Assembly (NCBI RefSeq): GCF_019083965.1
Contig: NZ_JAHRCY010000034.1
Span: 18,232-82,231 of the forward strand
DNA length: 64,000 bases
Source of the DNA: Catellatospora tritici
GTDB lineage: Bacteria; Actinomycetota; Actinomycetes; Mycobacteriales; Micromonosporaceae
Reading direction: 5' to 3'
This document shows, in pieces, positions 17,044-24,559 of the stretch. The position numbers and the translations under genes are program-made. Under the pieces are notes generated by a model. That model made no database searches and was not told the origin of the DNA. It worked only from the letters and a program-made list of their open reading frames with translations. Numbering within the stretch: the stretch's first letter is position 1; the number at the start of each line of letters is the position of its first letter.

Positions 17044-17772
17044 ATGATCGGCACGTTGCGGGCGGTGGTGCTCGACGCACCCGACATCCGGCGGCTCGCC
17101 TCGTTCTACGCCGCCCTGTGCGGGTGGACCGAGCTGTACGCCGACGACGACTGGATCGCGATGCGAGCCCCGGACGGCTGGCGCGTCGCCTTCCAGCTCA
17201 GCCCCGACCACGTCCCGCCGCGATGGCCCGACCCGGCCCACCCGCAGCAGGCGCACCTCGACCTGCGCGTGCCCGACCTCGACGCCGCCTCGGCGCAGGC
17301 CGTCGCACTGGGCGCCGAGCCGCTGCGTGAGAACGAGACCTGGCACACCCTGGCCGACCCGGCCGGGCACCCGTTCGACCTGTGCCTGTTCCCGGAGAAC
17401 CCGCAGCCCACGCTCATGGGCCTGATGCTGGACTGCCCCGACGCCAAGCAGCTGAGCACGTTCTACGCCGAGCTGCTCGGCAAGCCCGTCACCTACGCGG
17501 GCGAGGGCATGGCGATGATCGGCGAGGACGGGGCGCAGCCGCTGATGTTCCAGCAGGTGACCGAGTACCGCGCACCGCGCTGGCCCGACCCCGCCCAGCC
17601 GCAGCAGTTCCACCTCGACGTCACCGTCGACGACGTCGAGGCGGCCGAGGCGGCGGTGCTGAAGCTCGGCGCCACCTCGCTGTTCATCGGCGGGGAGAAC
17701 TGGCGGGTCTACGCCGACCCGGCGGGCAAACCGTTCTGCCTCTGCTGGAACCAGACCGGTTCCCCGGTCTGA
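17044..17772 (+). CDS. Two-domain VOC (glyoxalase/bleomycin-resistance fold) protein
   Basis: 242 residues made of two tandem VOC modules. Module 1 (about 1-118) starts IGTLRAVVLDAPDIRRLASFYAALCGW and ends DPAGHPFDLCLF; module 2 (about 128-242) starts LMGLMLDCPDAKQLSTFYAELLG and ends DPAGKPFCLCWN. Such proteins use a metal or none to bind small molecules and may confer resistance or act as isomerases or dioxygenases; no substrate can be assigned. The start at 17044 follows GGGAGGAG by 8 nt; the ATG at 17014 has no ribosome site. Confidence 0.8.
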   Translation: MIGTLRAVVLDAPDIRRLASFYAALCGWTELYADDDWIAMRAPDGWRVAFQLSPDHVPPRWPDPAHPQQAHLDLRVPDLDAASAQAVALGAEPLRENETWHTLADPAGHPFDLCLFPENPQPTLMGLMLDCPDAKQLSTFYAELLGKPVTYAGEGMAMIGEDGAQPLMFQQVTEYRAPRWPDPAQPQQFHLDVTVDDVEAAEAAVLKLGATSLFIGGENWRVYADPAGKPFCLCWNQTGSPV

Positions 17773-17960
17773 TCCGTGCGGCCACGAACCGTACGACTGT
17801 CGACCGAACTGGAGCCGGACCTGGGCATGTTCGGTGAAGGATCCTTGGTGCCCCAACGCGTCCCGGATCCGCGCCGACAACTCCTCGCGGCGTTGCGGTG
17901 ACGGCAACTGGTGTGGACCACGCGCCGAACCACGGCGCGGCGCCGTACTCCTCGAAAGGC

Positions 17961-19139
17961 CTAGGCCGAGCGCAGGGTGAGCAGGGTGATCTCGCTCGGG
18001 GCGAACACCCGCAGCGGCGGGCCCCAGAAGCCGGTGCCGCGGCTGGTGTAGAGCTGGGTCCGCTCGCCGTGCCGGGTCAGACCCTGCACCGTGGGCTGGT
18101 CGACGCGCACCAGGTAGTGGAACGGCCAGATCTGGCCGCCGTGCGTGTGCCCGGAGATCTGCAGGTCCACCCCCGCGGCCACGGCCGCGCCGATCTGCTG
18201 CGGCTGGTGGGCCAGCAGCAGCACGGGCAGATCGGCGCCGGTTCCCGCCAGCGCCGCGTCCAGGTCGGCCTGGTGCCCGGGTCGGCCCGAGGACTTGGCG
18301 GTACGGTCGTCGACGCCCGCCACCACCAGCGTGTCCCCACCCCGGCGCACCAGCACGTGCCGGTTGTGCAACGGCTCCCAGCCGAGCTCCCGCATGTGGT
18401 CCAGCCAGTTCTGCGCGTCGCCCATGTACTCGTGGTTGCCGGTCACATAGACCCGGGCGTCGCGGGCCCGGATGTCGGCCAGCGGGGCCGCCTGGGCCCG
18501 CCGCTGGTCGACCGAGCCGTCGGCGATGTCGCCGGTGTGGCAGACGATGTCGGCGTCCAGGGTGTTGACGACCTCCGTGACGCCCTTGGACCAGCGCTCG
18601 CGGTCGATCGGGCCGTAGTGGGTGTCGGTCAGCAGGGCCACCTTCAGCCCGTCCAGCTCGCGACCCAGGCGCGGCAGCACCACCTCGACGCGGCGGACGC
18701 GGGGCACCCGCATCGCCTCGACGTACCCCCACCCGATCAGGACCGCGCTGACCAGCAGCGTGAACGCGGCGACGACGCGAGAGCGGGCCGGGTCGGCCAC
18801 CCCGGCCACGGCCAGGCCGAGGCGCAGCACATTGCCGAGGATCGCCCAGACGAACAACACCCAGACGACGCCGAGTGTGGTGTCGGCGATCCGGGCGGCC
18901 CAGTCCACGCGGCGGCCGTGGCCGTAGAACATCAGCGCGGGGAACGAGAGCAGCGCCGCGCCGAACAGCACGGAACCGGCCGCCCCGACCGGGGACGGCC
19001 ACTGGGCGGCCGAGCTCAGCAGCGTCCACCAGGGCACGCCGAACAGCAGGCCCAGCACCACGATCAGGGCGGAGATGAAGACCAGTGGACGGCCGACGCG
19101 GCGCGCCGGACGTACGGTGACGGTTTCGGTGGCGGACAT
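17961..19139 (-). CDS. Membrane calcineurin-like metallophosphoesterase (YkuE/YaeI type)
   Basis: 392 residues. Four hydrophobic segments in the first 145 residues (FISALIVVLGLLFGVPWW, AAGSVLFGAALLSFPALMF, IADTTLGVVWVLFVWAIL, VVAAFTLLVSAVLIGWGY) precede a phosphoesterase domain with the metal motifs LLTDTHYG, HTGDIADG, TGNHEY, LLLAHQPQ and SGHTHGGQ. The family hydrolyses phosphodiesters such as UDP-2,3-diacylglucosamine or related lipids, but the substrate here is open. GAGGAG lies 5 nt upstream of the ATG at 19139. Monocistronic; nothing recognisable in 17773-17960. Confidence 0.9.
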   Translation of the reverse strand: MSATETVTVRPARRVGRPLVFISALIVVLGLLFGVPWWTLLSSAAQWPSPVGAAGSVLFGAALLSFPALMFYGHGRRVDWAARIADTTLGVVWVLFVWAILGNVLRLGLAVAGVADPARSRVVAAFTLLVSAVLIGWGYVEAMRVPRVRRVEVVLPRLGRELDGLKVALLTDTHYGPIDRERWSKGVTEVVNTLDADIVCHTGDIADGSVDQRRAQAAPLADIRARDARVYVTGNHEYMGDAQNWLDHMRELGWEPLHNRHVLVRRGGDTLVVAGVDDRTAKSSGRPGHQADLDAALAGTGADLPVLLLAHQPQQIGAAVAAGVDLQISGHTHGGQIWPFHYLVRVDQPTVQGLTRHGERTQLYTSRGTGFWGPPLRVFAPSEITLLTLRSA

Positions 19140-19311
19140 CGCGCTCCTCGCGTGCAGTGGCCTACGGCCAAGCATGCCTCAGGAACGCTGAACATCACCT
19201 GAAGGTTTCCCGCAGTTTCGCCGTCAGTGTCCGGTCAGCTCGGCGACACAAGCCCCCTCCCGAGCCGAAAATCGGGTGATCGCCGCGGTGCGGGTCGCCT
19301 ACGGTGGCCGC

Positions 19312-19572
19312 ATGGGAACGGACTCCAGCGAGTGGGTGACCCTCTTCACCTTCGGCGACATCAAGGCTCGGACCTGGCACCGGGCCTGGGGGCGTTGACT
19401 GTACCGCTGGGGCATCGACTGGGACCCGTTCGTGACGGGCGAGATCGGGGTCAACCACTACACGGTCGGGCGGCCCGACGGCACTCGCGGCTGCTCCTGG
19501 GAGTGTCTGGTGCGGGCGAGCGCACTACGGCGGCTGGGCATCGAGCCACCCGAGATCCGGGAACTGGTCTGA
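19312..19572 (+). pseudogene. Small gene of about 86 codons interrupted by an in-frame TGA
   Basis: From the ATG at 19312 the frame reads MGTDSSEWVTLFTFGDIKAR..., meets TGA at 19396-19398 after 28 codons, and then continues in the same frame with equally coding-like codon use (LYRWGIDWDPFVTGEIG...) to a TGA at 19570-19572. G/C at third positions holds on both sides of the inner stop, which would be a single-base change from TGG or CGA. A TACGGT box 6 nt before the ATG suggests a leaderless promoter is still present. Product unknown; Trp-rich, no membrane segment. Confidence 0.6.
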
Positions 19573-19658
19573 CCACCGTCGACGCGCAGGGACCTGGAAT
19601 CGAGCCATTCGGCGGCCCGCCTCCGTATCTTCGTTCGGTCCACATGGCGCCATCGACA

Positions 19659-19694
19659 CTCATGGCGCGAGGCCGTAGGCTCTCGCGCCATGAG
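19659..19694. promoter_or_regulatory. 13-bp perfect inverted repeat enclosing the -10 box and covering the start codon
   Basis: CTCATGGCGCGAG (19659-19671) and CTCGCGCCATGAG (19682-19694) are exact inverted copies around a 10-bp spacer that contains the putative -10 box TAGGCT (19676-19681). The right arm includes the ATG of the next gene. A related 10-bp palindrome ATGGCGCCAT lies at 19644-19653. A repressor bound here would block the promoter. Confidence 0.6.
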
Positions 19695-20118
19695 TCTGTC
19701 GGTTGCCGCGCAGATCGCCGTCGCGATCGTCTGGCTGGGCCTGTACCTGGTGCTGTCGGTGCGCTACCAGCGCAGCTGGGATGGACGGATGCGGGCGGCG
19801 CTGGGCCGTCGCCTCGGCACGGGGGTCGGCTGGGGCCGGTCGGACGGCACCGGCGACCCGTTCACCGACGACAGCACCGCCGCGGCCCCGGTCTGGCGGG
19901 CTGAGGGCACCGGCTCGCTGGGACAGCAGTTGTGGCAGCACACGGTCGCGCGCACCGCCCAGGTCGCGGTGCTGGTCGGGCTCGGCGTGCTGCCTGCGGC
20001 GGCGCTGCTGGGATTGGAGTTCCTGCTGCGCTTCCACGGGCTGGTCGTCCTCGGCACCGCCCTGGCCGTGATCGCGATCTTCTCGCTGTTCTGGGTGGGC
20101 ACCTACCGTCGCTCGTGA
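19690..20118 (+). CDS. Small two-helix membrane protein of unknown function
   Basis: 142 residues. One hydrophobic segment at the N-terminus (AAQIAVAIVWLGLYLVLSV), a charged, Gly/Thr/Asp-rich loop of about 60 residues, then two further hydrophobic stretches (VAVLVGLGVLPAAALLGLEFLL and LVVLGTALAVIAIFSLFWVG). No family recognised. The ATG lies 8 nt after a TAGGCT box, fitting a leaderless transcript, and within the right arm of a 13-bp inverted repeat. Confidence 0.65.
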   Translation: MSLSVAAQIAVAIVWLGLYLVLSVRYQRSWDGRMRAALGRRLGTGVGWGRSDGTGDPFTDDSTAAAPVWRAEGTGSLGQQLWQHTVARTAQVAVLVGLGVLPAAALLGLEFLLRFHGLVVLGTALAVIAIFSLFWVGTYRRS

Positions 20119-20125
20119 GGGGCGG

Positions 20126-20875
20126 TCAGCCTGGGACGGCGCCGCAGGTGATGTTGAGCGAGGTCGCGGTGATGCTGCGGGCGGCGTCCGAGGCGGCGAA
20201 CACGGCCACGTTGCCGATGTCGGCGAGGCTGGCGGCTCGGCCGAGCATCGTCTTGGCCTCGATCGCGGCGGCGACGTCGTCGCGGCCGGGCATGCCCGCC
20301 GGGATCGACTCGGGCACCCCGGCGGTCTGCAGCGTGATCACGCGTACGCCACGCGGGCCGAGCTCGCAGGCCAGCGCCCGGCGCAGCGACTCCAGCCCAC
20401 CGAAGGCGACCTGCATCCCGCCGAGGTTGGGCATCGGGTCGCCGTACCCGCCGAACAGCAGGATCGCGCCGGAGCGCTGCGCGGTCATGTGCCGGGCGGC
20501 GGCGCGGGCGGTGAGGAAGTTGCTGCGGATCGCGGTGCGGACCGGCTCCTCGAACTCGGCCAGGCTGATCTCGGTGAGCGGTTTGCCGAGCACCGCGCCG
20601 TGCGAGATCAGGTTGATGGTCACGTCGACGCTGCCGAAGGCCTCGGCCACGGCGTCGACATGGGCGGTGACCGTGGCCTCGTCGAGGGCGTCGACGACGG
20701 CGGGCTCGGCGGCGCCGCCGTCACCGCGGATCTTCTCGGCGACTCGGTCGAGCCGGGCCTGGGTGCGGCCGACCAGGTGCACGGTGGCGCCCTGGGCGGC
20801 GAAGGCTCGCGACACCGCGCCGCCGATGGCGCCGCCCGCGCCGTACACGATCGCGTTCTTGCCCTTGAGCAGCAC
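20126..20875 (-). CDS. Short-chain dehydrogenase-fold protein lacking the canonical catalytic Tyr-Lys
   Basis: 249 residues. The Rossmann start LLKGKNAIVYGAGGAIGGAVSRAFAAQGATVHLVGRT is intact (GxxGxIG, Arg after strand 2 for NADP). The usual NNAG is replaced by NLISHGA, and where YxxxK is expected the sequence reads GGMQVAFGGLESL, without Tyr or Lys. It may therefore be a non-catalytic or altered-mechanism SDR. The GTG at 20875 has GGGAGG seven bases upstream. Confidence 0.8.
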   Translation of the reverse strand: MLLKGKNAIVYGAGGAIGGAVSRAFAAQGATVHLVGRTQARLDRVAEKIRGDGGAAEPAVVDALDEATVTAHVDAVAEAFGSVDVTINLISHGAVLGKPLTEISLAEFEEPVRTAIRSNFLTARAAARHMTAQRSGAILLFGGYGDPMPNLGGMQVAFGGLESLRRALACELGPRGVRVITLQTAGVPESIPAGMPGRDDVAAAIEAKTMLGRAASLADIGNVAVFAASDAARSITATSLNITCGAVPG

Positions 20876-21032
20876 CGCCGTACCTCCCGGTCCCCGGCGC
20901 CGCCCCGGCGCCCGCACGATCACCGTATGCCTGGGGCGGCGCCCGGCCCGCCCGGGGGCGGCCGGTTTGGGCGGATCGGCGGTCGGCGGACTTCACCGAC
21001 GGGCAGACTCGCAGGTGGAGGGGGTGGTCGGG

Positions 21033-21404
21033 GTGACCCAGGAGGCGGCCGGCAGCGGCTCGATCGCGCAGGTCCAGGAGGGCATGCGGGTGTACGACAG
21101 CGCCGGTGCCGATCTCGGCGAGGTGGTCGAGGTGAAACTGGGCGACCCGCTGGCGGTGACCGAGGAGGGGCAGCTCATCGGCGAGCCGCGCGGCCTGCTC
21201 GGGGTGGTGCTCGACCCTGCCGCCAACGAGCCGCACGTGCCCGGCGAACTGGCCCAGGGACTGCTGCGCGAGGGGTACATCAAGATCCACCACGGCGGCC
21301 TGCGCCGCCACACCTGGTACGCCCCCGCCCGTGCCGTCTCCGCCGTCGACGGCGACACGGTCCGGCTGTCGGTGGCCAAGGACCGGCTGCTGCCCGAACA
21401 GTGA
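21033..21404 (+). CDS. PRC-barrel-like small protein
   Basis: 123 residues. IAQVQEGMRVYDSAGADLGEVVEVKLGD is the typical start of a PRC-barrel/DUF2171-like domain, and the C-terminal half (GYIKIHHGGLRRHTWYAPARAVSAVDGDTVRLSVAKDRL) matches the matching half of these stress-associated proteins. No membrane segments. GTG at 21033 chosen because GGAGGGGG ends about 9 nt upstream; GTGs at 21015 and 21024 are possible. It lies 46 bp before the hydrolase gene. Confidence 0.7.
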   Translation: MTQEAAGSGSIAQVQEGMRVYDSAGADLGEVVEVKLGDPLAVTEEGQLIGEPRGLLGVVLDPAANEPHVPGELAQGLLREGYIKIHHGGLRRHTWYAPARAVSAVDGDTVRLSVAKDRLLPEQ

Positions 21405-21449
21405 GCATCGAAGCTCCACGGCGGACACTCGCACCGATAGGGTGATCTC

Positions 21450-22274
21450 ATGCGGGTACACGTGCGGGGTCTGGATTTCGAGGTGGCGGCGTCCGGTCCG
21501 GAGGACGGGCGGCCGGTGCTGCTGCTGCACGGCTTCCCGCAGCACTCGGGCGAGTGGGACGCGGTGGTGGCGCGGCTGACCGCGGCCGGGCTGCGCACGT
21601 ACGCCCTGGACCAGCGCGGCTACAGCCCCGGTGCCCGGCCCGCCGAGGTCGAGTCGTACCGGGTGGACGAGATCGTCGCCGACGCGCTGGCGGTATTGGA
21701 CGAACTCGGGGTGCCCTGGGCCGACGTGGTCGGCCACGATTGGGGCGCGGTGGTGGCCTGGTACCTGGCGGCCGGGCACCCGGGGCGGGTGCGCACGCTG
21801 ACCGCGGTGTCGGTGCCGCATCCGGCGGCATACATCGCCGCGCTGGCGACCGACGCCGACCAGCAGGGGCGCTCGGCGTACATCCAGCTGTTCCGGCAGC
21901 CGGGAGTCGCCGAGGAGATGCTGCTCAGCGACGACGCGGAGCGGTTGCGGGCGGTGTTCGCGGGGTGCCCGCCCGAGTCGATCGAGTCGTACGTGGCCCC
22001 GATGCGGGAGCCCGGTGCGCTGACGGCGGCGCTGAACTGGTACCGCGCGGGCGCCTTCCATGACATGGGGCGGCTGGGCCCGGTGAGCGTGCCGACCACG
22101 TTCGTGTGGAGCGACGGCGACGTGGCGGTGGGCCGGGTCGCGGCGGAGGGCTGCGTCGAGCACGTCACCGGCGACTACCGGTTCGTGACCGTGCCCGGCG
22201 TGAGCCACTGGATCCCCGACCAGGCGCCCGACGCGGTCGCCGAGGCGATCCTGGCCCGCACGGCCGCGCAGTGA
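21450..22274 (+). CDS. Alpha/beta hydrolase, epoxide hydrolase-like
   Basis: 274 residues. HGFPQ forms the oxyanion region, GHDWGA carries an Asp nucleophile as in epoxide hydrolases and haloalkane dehalogenases, and the catalytic His is in GVSHWIPDQAPDAV. The cap region has several Tyr residues typical for epoxide ring binding. Substrate unknown. A TAGGGT box ends 6 nt before the ATG, indicating a leaderless mRNA. Confidence 0.85.
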   Translation: MRVHVRGLDFEVAASGPEDGRPVLLLHGFPQHSGEWDAVVARLTAAGLRTYALDQRGYSPGARPAEVESYRVDEIVADALAVLDELGVPWADVVGHDWGAVVAWYLAAGHPGRVRTLTAVSVPHPAAYIAALATDADQQGRSAYIQLFRQPGVAEEMLLSDDAERLRAVFAGCPPESIESYVAPMREPGALTAALNWYRAGAFHDMGRLGPVSVPTTFVWSDGDVAVGRVAAEGCVEHVTGDYRFVTVPGVSHWIPDQAPDAVAEAILARTAAQ

Positions 22275-22281
22275 GCAGGTG

Positions 22282-22324
22282 ACGGCGGTGCCGCCCGGAG
22301 GGTGACACCGCCGTACAGAATCAG
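22282..22324 (+). terminator. Terminator after the epoxide hydrolase-like gene
   Basis: Perfect 9-bp inverted repeat ACGGCGGTG (22282-22290) and CACCGCCGT (22316-22324) with a 25-nt loop that can itself pair partly. Confidence 0.5.
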
Positions 22325-22435
22325 CTCAGCGTCGACGCCTGCGGCAGCGGGCCGTCCGCCCACCGGGCGTTGATCAGCGCCGCGTAGCTGGTGACCCGGC
22401 CCTTGATCCGCGCAGCAGGCCGATTCTTACCGGCA

Positions 22436-23008
22436 CTAGACCGGCCGGTGGCGCAGTCCGTCCATCAACAGGTCGAGCAGGCGCGAGGCCTGCGCGCGAC
22501 GGCCTGGGTCGCCAGTCGCCAGCGACACCCCGCTCAAGCCGGTGAGCACGTCCTCGGCGGCGACGTCGCCGCGCAGCACCCCGTTGGCGGCGCCCGCGGC
22601 GACCAGGGTGTCGACCGCCCCGACCAGGCGGTCGCGGCTGTGCGCGAACGGGTTGCCACCCGAGGCGATGACGGCCTTGAGCACCTCGCCCATGCCACGT
22701 TTGGTGGTCATGTACTCCACGAACCGGTCCATCCAGACCCGCAGCGCACGGTCGGGCGGCATGCTCTGCAGCAGGTCGGTAACGCCATCGCAGAGCCGGT
22801 TGAGCTCGCTGCGGTAGGCGGCCTCGACCAGGGCCTCCCGGGTCGGGAAGTGGCGGTAGAGGGTGCCGATGCCGACTCCGGCCTCCTTGGCGATGGCGTC
22901 GAGGGTGGTCTCCGGTCCCTCCTGCGCGAACGCCCGTGCCGCGGCGTCGAGCAGGCGCTGGCGGTTGCGCTGCGCGTCGGCGCGCAGCGGACGGGTGCTG
23001 CCCGGCAC
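22436..23008 (-). CDS. TetR/AcrR-family repressor
   Basis: 190 residues. N-terminal HTH about 14-60 (NRQRLLDAAARAFAQEGPETTLDAIAKEAGVGIGTLYRHFPTREALVEA), variable ligand-binding helices after that (LPDRALRVWMDRFVEYMTTKRGM style). Divergent from an SDR gene, with two matching palindromes (23083-23127) in the space between, so it most likely represses that SDR gene and itself in response to a small ligand. The GTG at 23008 follows AAGGAGG by 6 nt. Confidence 0.88.
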   Translation of the reverse strand: MPGSTRPLRADAQRNRQRLLDAAARAFAQEGPETTLDAIAKEAGVGIGTLYRHFPTREALVEAAYRSELNRLCDGVTDLLQSMPPDRALRVWMDRFVEYMTTKRGMGEVLKAVIASGGNPFAHSRDRLVGAVDTLVAAGAANGVLRGDVAAEDVLTGLSGVSLATGDPGRRAQASRLLDLLMDGLRHRPV

Positions 23009-23082
23009 ATGCCCTCCTTCGGATACGGGTCCGGCGCGACGCCGGAGCGTTCATTGTCGAAGCGGCGGGCCCGGTTGCAAAA

Positions 23083-23127
23083 CGGAGCAACCTCCGGTTA
23101 CTGTCGAGCGTATCGGAGCTGCCTCCG
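23083..23127. promoter_or_regulatory. Two tandem palindromic operators between TetR and SDR genes
   Basis: CGGAG-N4-CTCCG occurs at 23083-23096 and again at 23114-23127. Centres are 31 bp apart, about three helical turns, and both are followed by a G/CTTA. They lie in the 171-bp gap between the divergent TetR and SDR start codons. Confidence 0.65.
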
Positions 23128-23179
23128 CTTATAGCATCGTAACTGGTGGAGGCGCACGTACGAGTCAGGACGGAAGATC

Positions 23180-24121
23180 ATGACTGAGCGAATCACCACG
23201 CCGTTCGCGGCGACCTCGACCGCGGCCGAGGTCGTCGCGGGCATCGACCTGACCGGGCGCCGGGCCGTGGTCACCGGCGGCGCCTCCGGCATCGGTGTCG
23301 AGACCGCGCGGGCGCTGGCCGGGGCGGGCGCGCAGGTGACCCTCGCCGTGCGCGACACCGCCGCCGGGGCGCGCACCGCCGAAGACATCACGGCGACCAC
23401 CGGCAACAAGGACATCCACGTCGCGGCGTTGGACCTGGCCGACCTGGACACCGTCGCCGCGTTCGTCGCGGCCTGGGACGGGCCGCTGCACATCCTGGTC
23501 AACAACGCCGGGGTGATGGCCACTCCGCAGACCCGCACGCCGCGCGGCTGGGAACTGCAGTTCGCCACCAACCACCTCGGCCACTTCGCGCTGGCCACCG
23601 GCCTGCACCCGGCCCTGGCCGCCGCCGCCGACGCCCGCGTGGTGTCGGTCAGCTCCAGCGCGCACCTGCGCTCGCCCGTGGTGTTCGAGGACATCCACTT
23701 CCGCGAGCGCGAGTACGAGCCGTGGGCGGCGTACGGGCAATCCAAGACGGCCAACGTGCTGTTCGCCGTCGAAGCGCAGCGACGTTGGGCCGCCGACGGC
23801 ATCACCGTCAACGCGCTGATGCCCGGGGCGATCCGGACCAACCTCCAGCGGTACGTCAGCGACGAGGAGCTGGAGCGGCTGCGCGTCGCCATGGGCAGCG
23901 CCAATGTGCTGTGGAAGTCGCCTGAGCAGGGTGCGGCCACCTCGGTGCTGGTCGCCACGGCGCCCTACCTGAGCGGGGTCGGCGGACGGTACTTCGAGGA
24001 CTGCAACGAGGCCGGGCCGAACCAGCCGGGCACCCGCACCGGCGTGGCCGCGTACGCGCTGGACCTGGCGGCGGCCCAGCGGCTGTGGCAGGTGTCGGTG
24101 GACACCCTGGCCTCGGCCTGA
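23180..24121 (+). CDS. Short-chain dehydrogenase/reductase (retinol dehydrogenase-like)
   Basis: 313 residues. AVVTGGASGIGVETARALAGAGAQVTLAVRD is the NADP-binding start, LVNNAGVM the NNAG motif, SVSSSAH the Ser strand, and YGQSKTANVLF the catalytic YxxxK. Its length and the segment between Ser and Tyr match the retinol dehydrogenase/protochlorophyllide reductase-like SDRs of actinobacteria. Probably the target of the divergent TetR repressor, thus a detoxifying reductase. GGAAG precedes the ATG by 3-4 nt. Confidence 0.88.
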   Translation: MTERITTPFAATSTAAEVVAGIDLTGRRAVVTGGASGIGVETARALAGAGAQVTLAVRDTAAGARTAEDITATTGNKDIHVAALDLADLDTVAAFVAAWDGPLHILVNNAGVMATPQTRTPRGWELQFATNHLGHFALATGLHPALAAAADARVVSVSSSAHLRSPVVFEDIHFREREYEPWAAYGQSKTANVLFAVEAQRRWAADGITVNALMPGAIRTNLQRYVSDEELERLRVAMGSANVLWKSPEQGAATSVLVATAPYLSGVGGRYFEDCNEAGPNQPGTRTGVAAYALDLAAAQRLWQVSVDTLASA

Positions 24122-24127
24122 GCACCA

Positions 24128-24164
24128 CGCGGGTGGCAGCTGCCGTGGGCGGCGGCCACCCGCG
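24128..24164. terminator. Terminator between convergent SDR and hypothetical genes
   Basis: Perfect 10-bp inverted repeat CGCGGGTGGC (24128-24137) and its complement (24155-24164) with a 17-nt loop. Confidence 0.6.
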
Positions 24165-24172
24165 CTCGCGTG

Positions 24173-24481
24173 TCAGCCGAGCCGCCCCCGGGTCGCCCGG
24201 GTGAGCTCACGCAGACCTTCGGCAAGGCCGGACCGCGTGCGCAGTGCGTCCTCGAATCTCACCCGCCACCTACCCGCCTCGACGTTGCACCGCTCGGCGC
24301 CGCCCGGGGCCAGCAGCCCGGCCCGGGTGGCCAGCAGGTCCTCCAGGTAGGACGGTCCGAGCAGCTCCGCGAGCCGGTCCCGGTACCCGGAGAACAGGGC
24401 CTCGTCGGCGGTGGACACGTCGGTCAGGACCGTGGCGGCGTCGAACGCGATCCTCGGCTGGTGCAGGACATCGGTGCGCAT
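24173..24481 (-). CDS. Small hypothetical protein
   Basis: 102 residues, MRTDVLHQPRIAFDAATVLTD... with alternating charged helices and no signal peptide or membrane segment. No family recognised. GGGGGAG ends 5 nt before the ATG at 24481, which makes expression credible. It follows the GH128-like gene by 78 bp on the same strand and could be cotranscribed with it. Confidence 0.6.
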   Translation of the reverse strand: MRTDVLHQPRIAFDAATVLTDVSTADEALFSGYRDRLAELLGPSYLEDLLATRAGLLAPGGAERCNVEAGRWRVRFEDALRTRSGLAEGLRELTRATRGRLG

Positions 24482-24559
24482 GATGACTCCCCCGTCGGAA
24501 GTGGTCCTCCGATGGTCGTGGACGACCGGGCGGCGCACAAGACCCGTGGATGTGCCAGG

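Noticed and set aside
16813..19029. 738-codon minus-strand open frame across the palindrome, VOC and metallophosphoesterase genes
   Set aside because: Opposite or shifted frame to two genes with clear motifs; composition is Arg/Pro-rich noise.
22325..22435. Open minus-strand frame ending ...RVTSYAALINARWADGPLP... before the TetR stop
   Set aside because: About 36 coding-like codons without start or ribosome site and overlapping the TetR end in another frame; could be a gene remnant but nothing confirms it.
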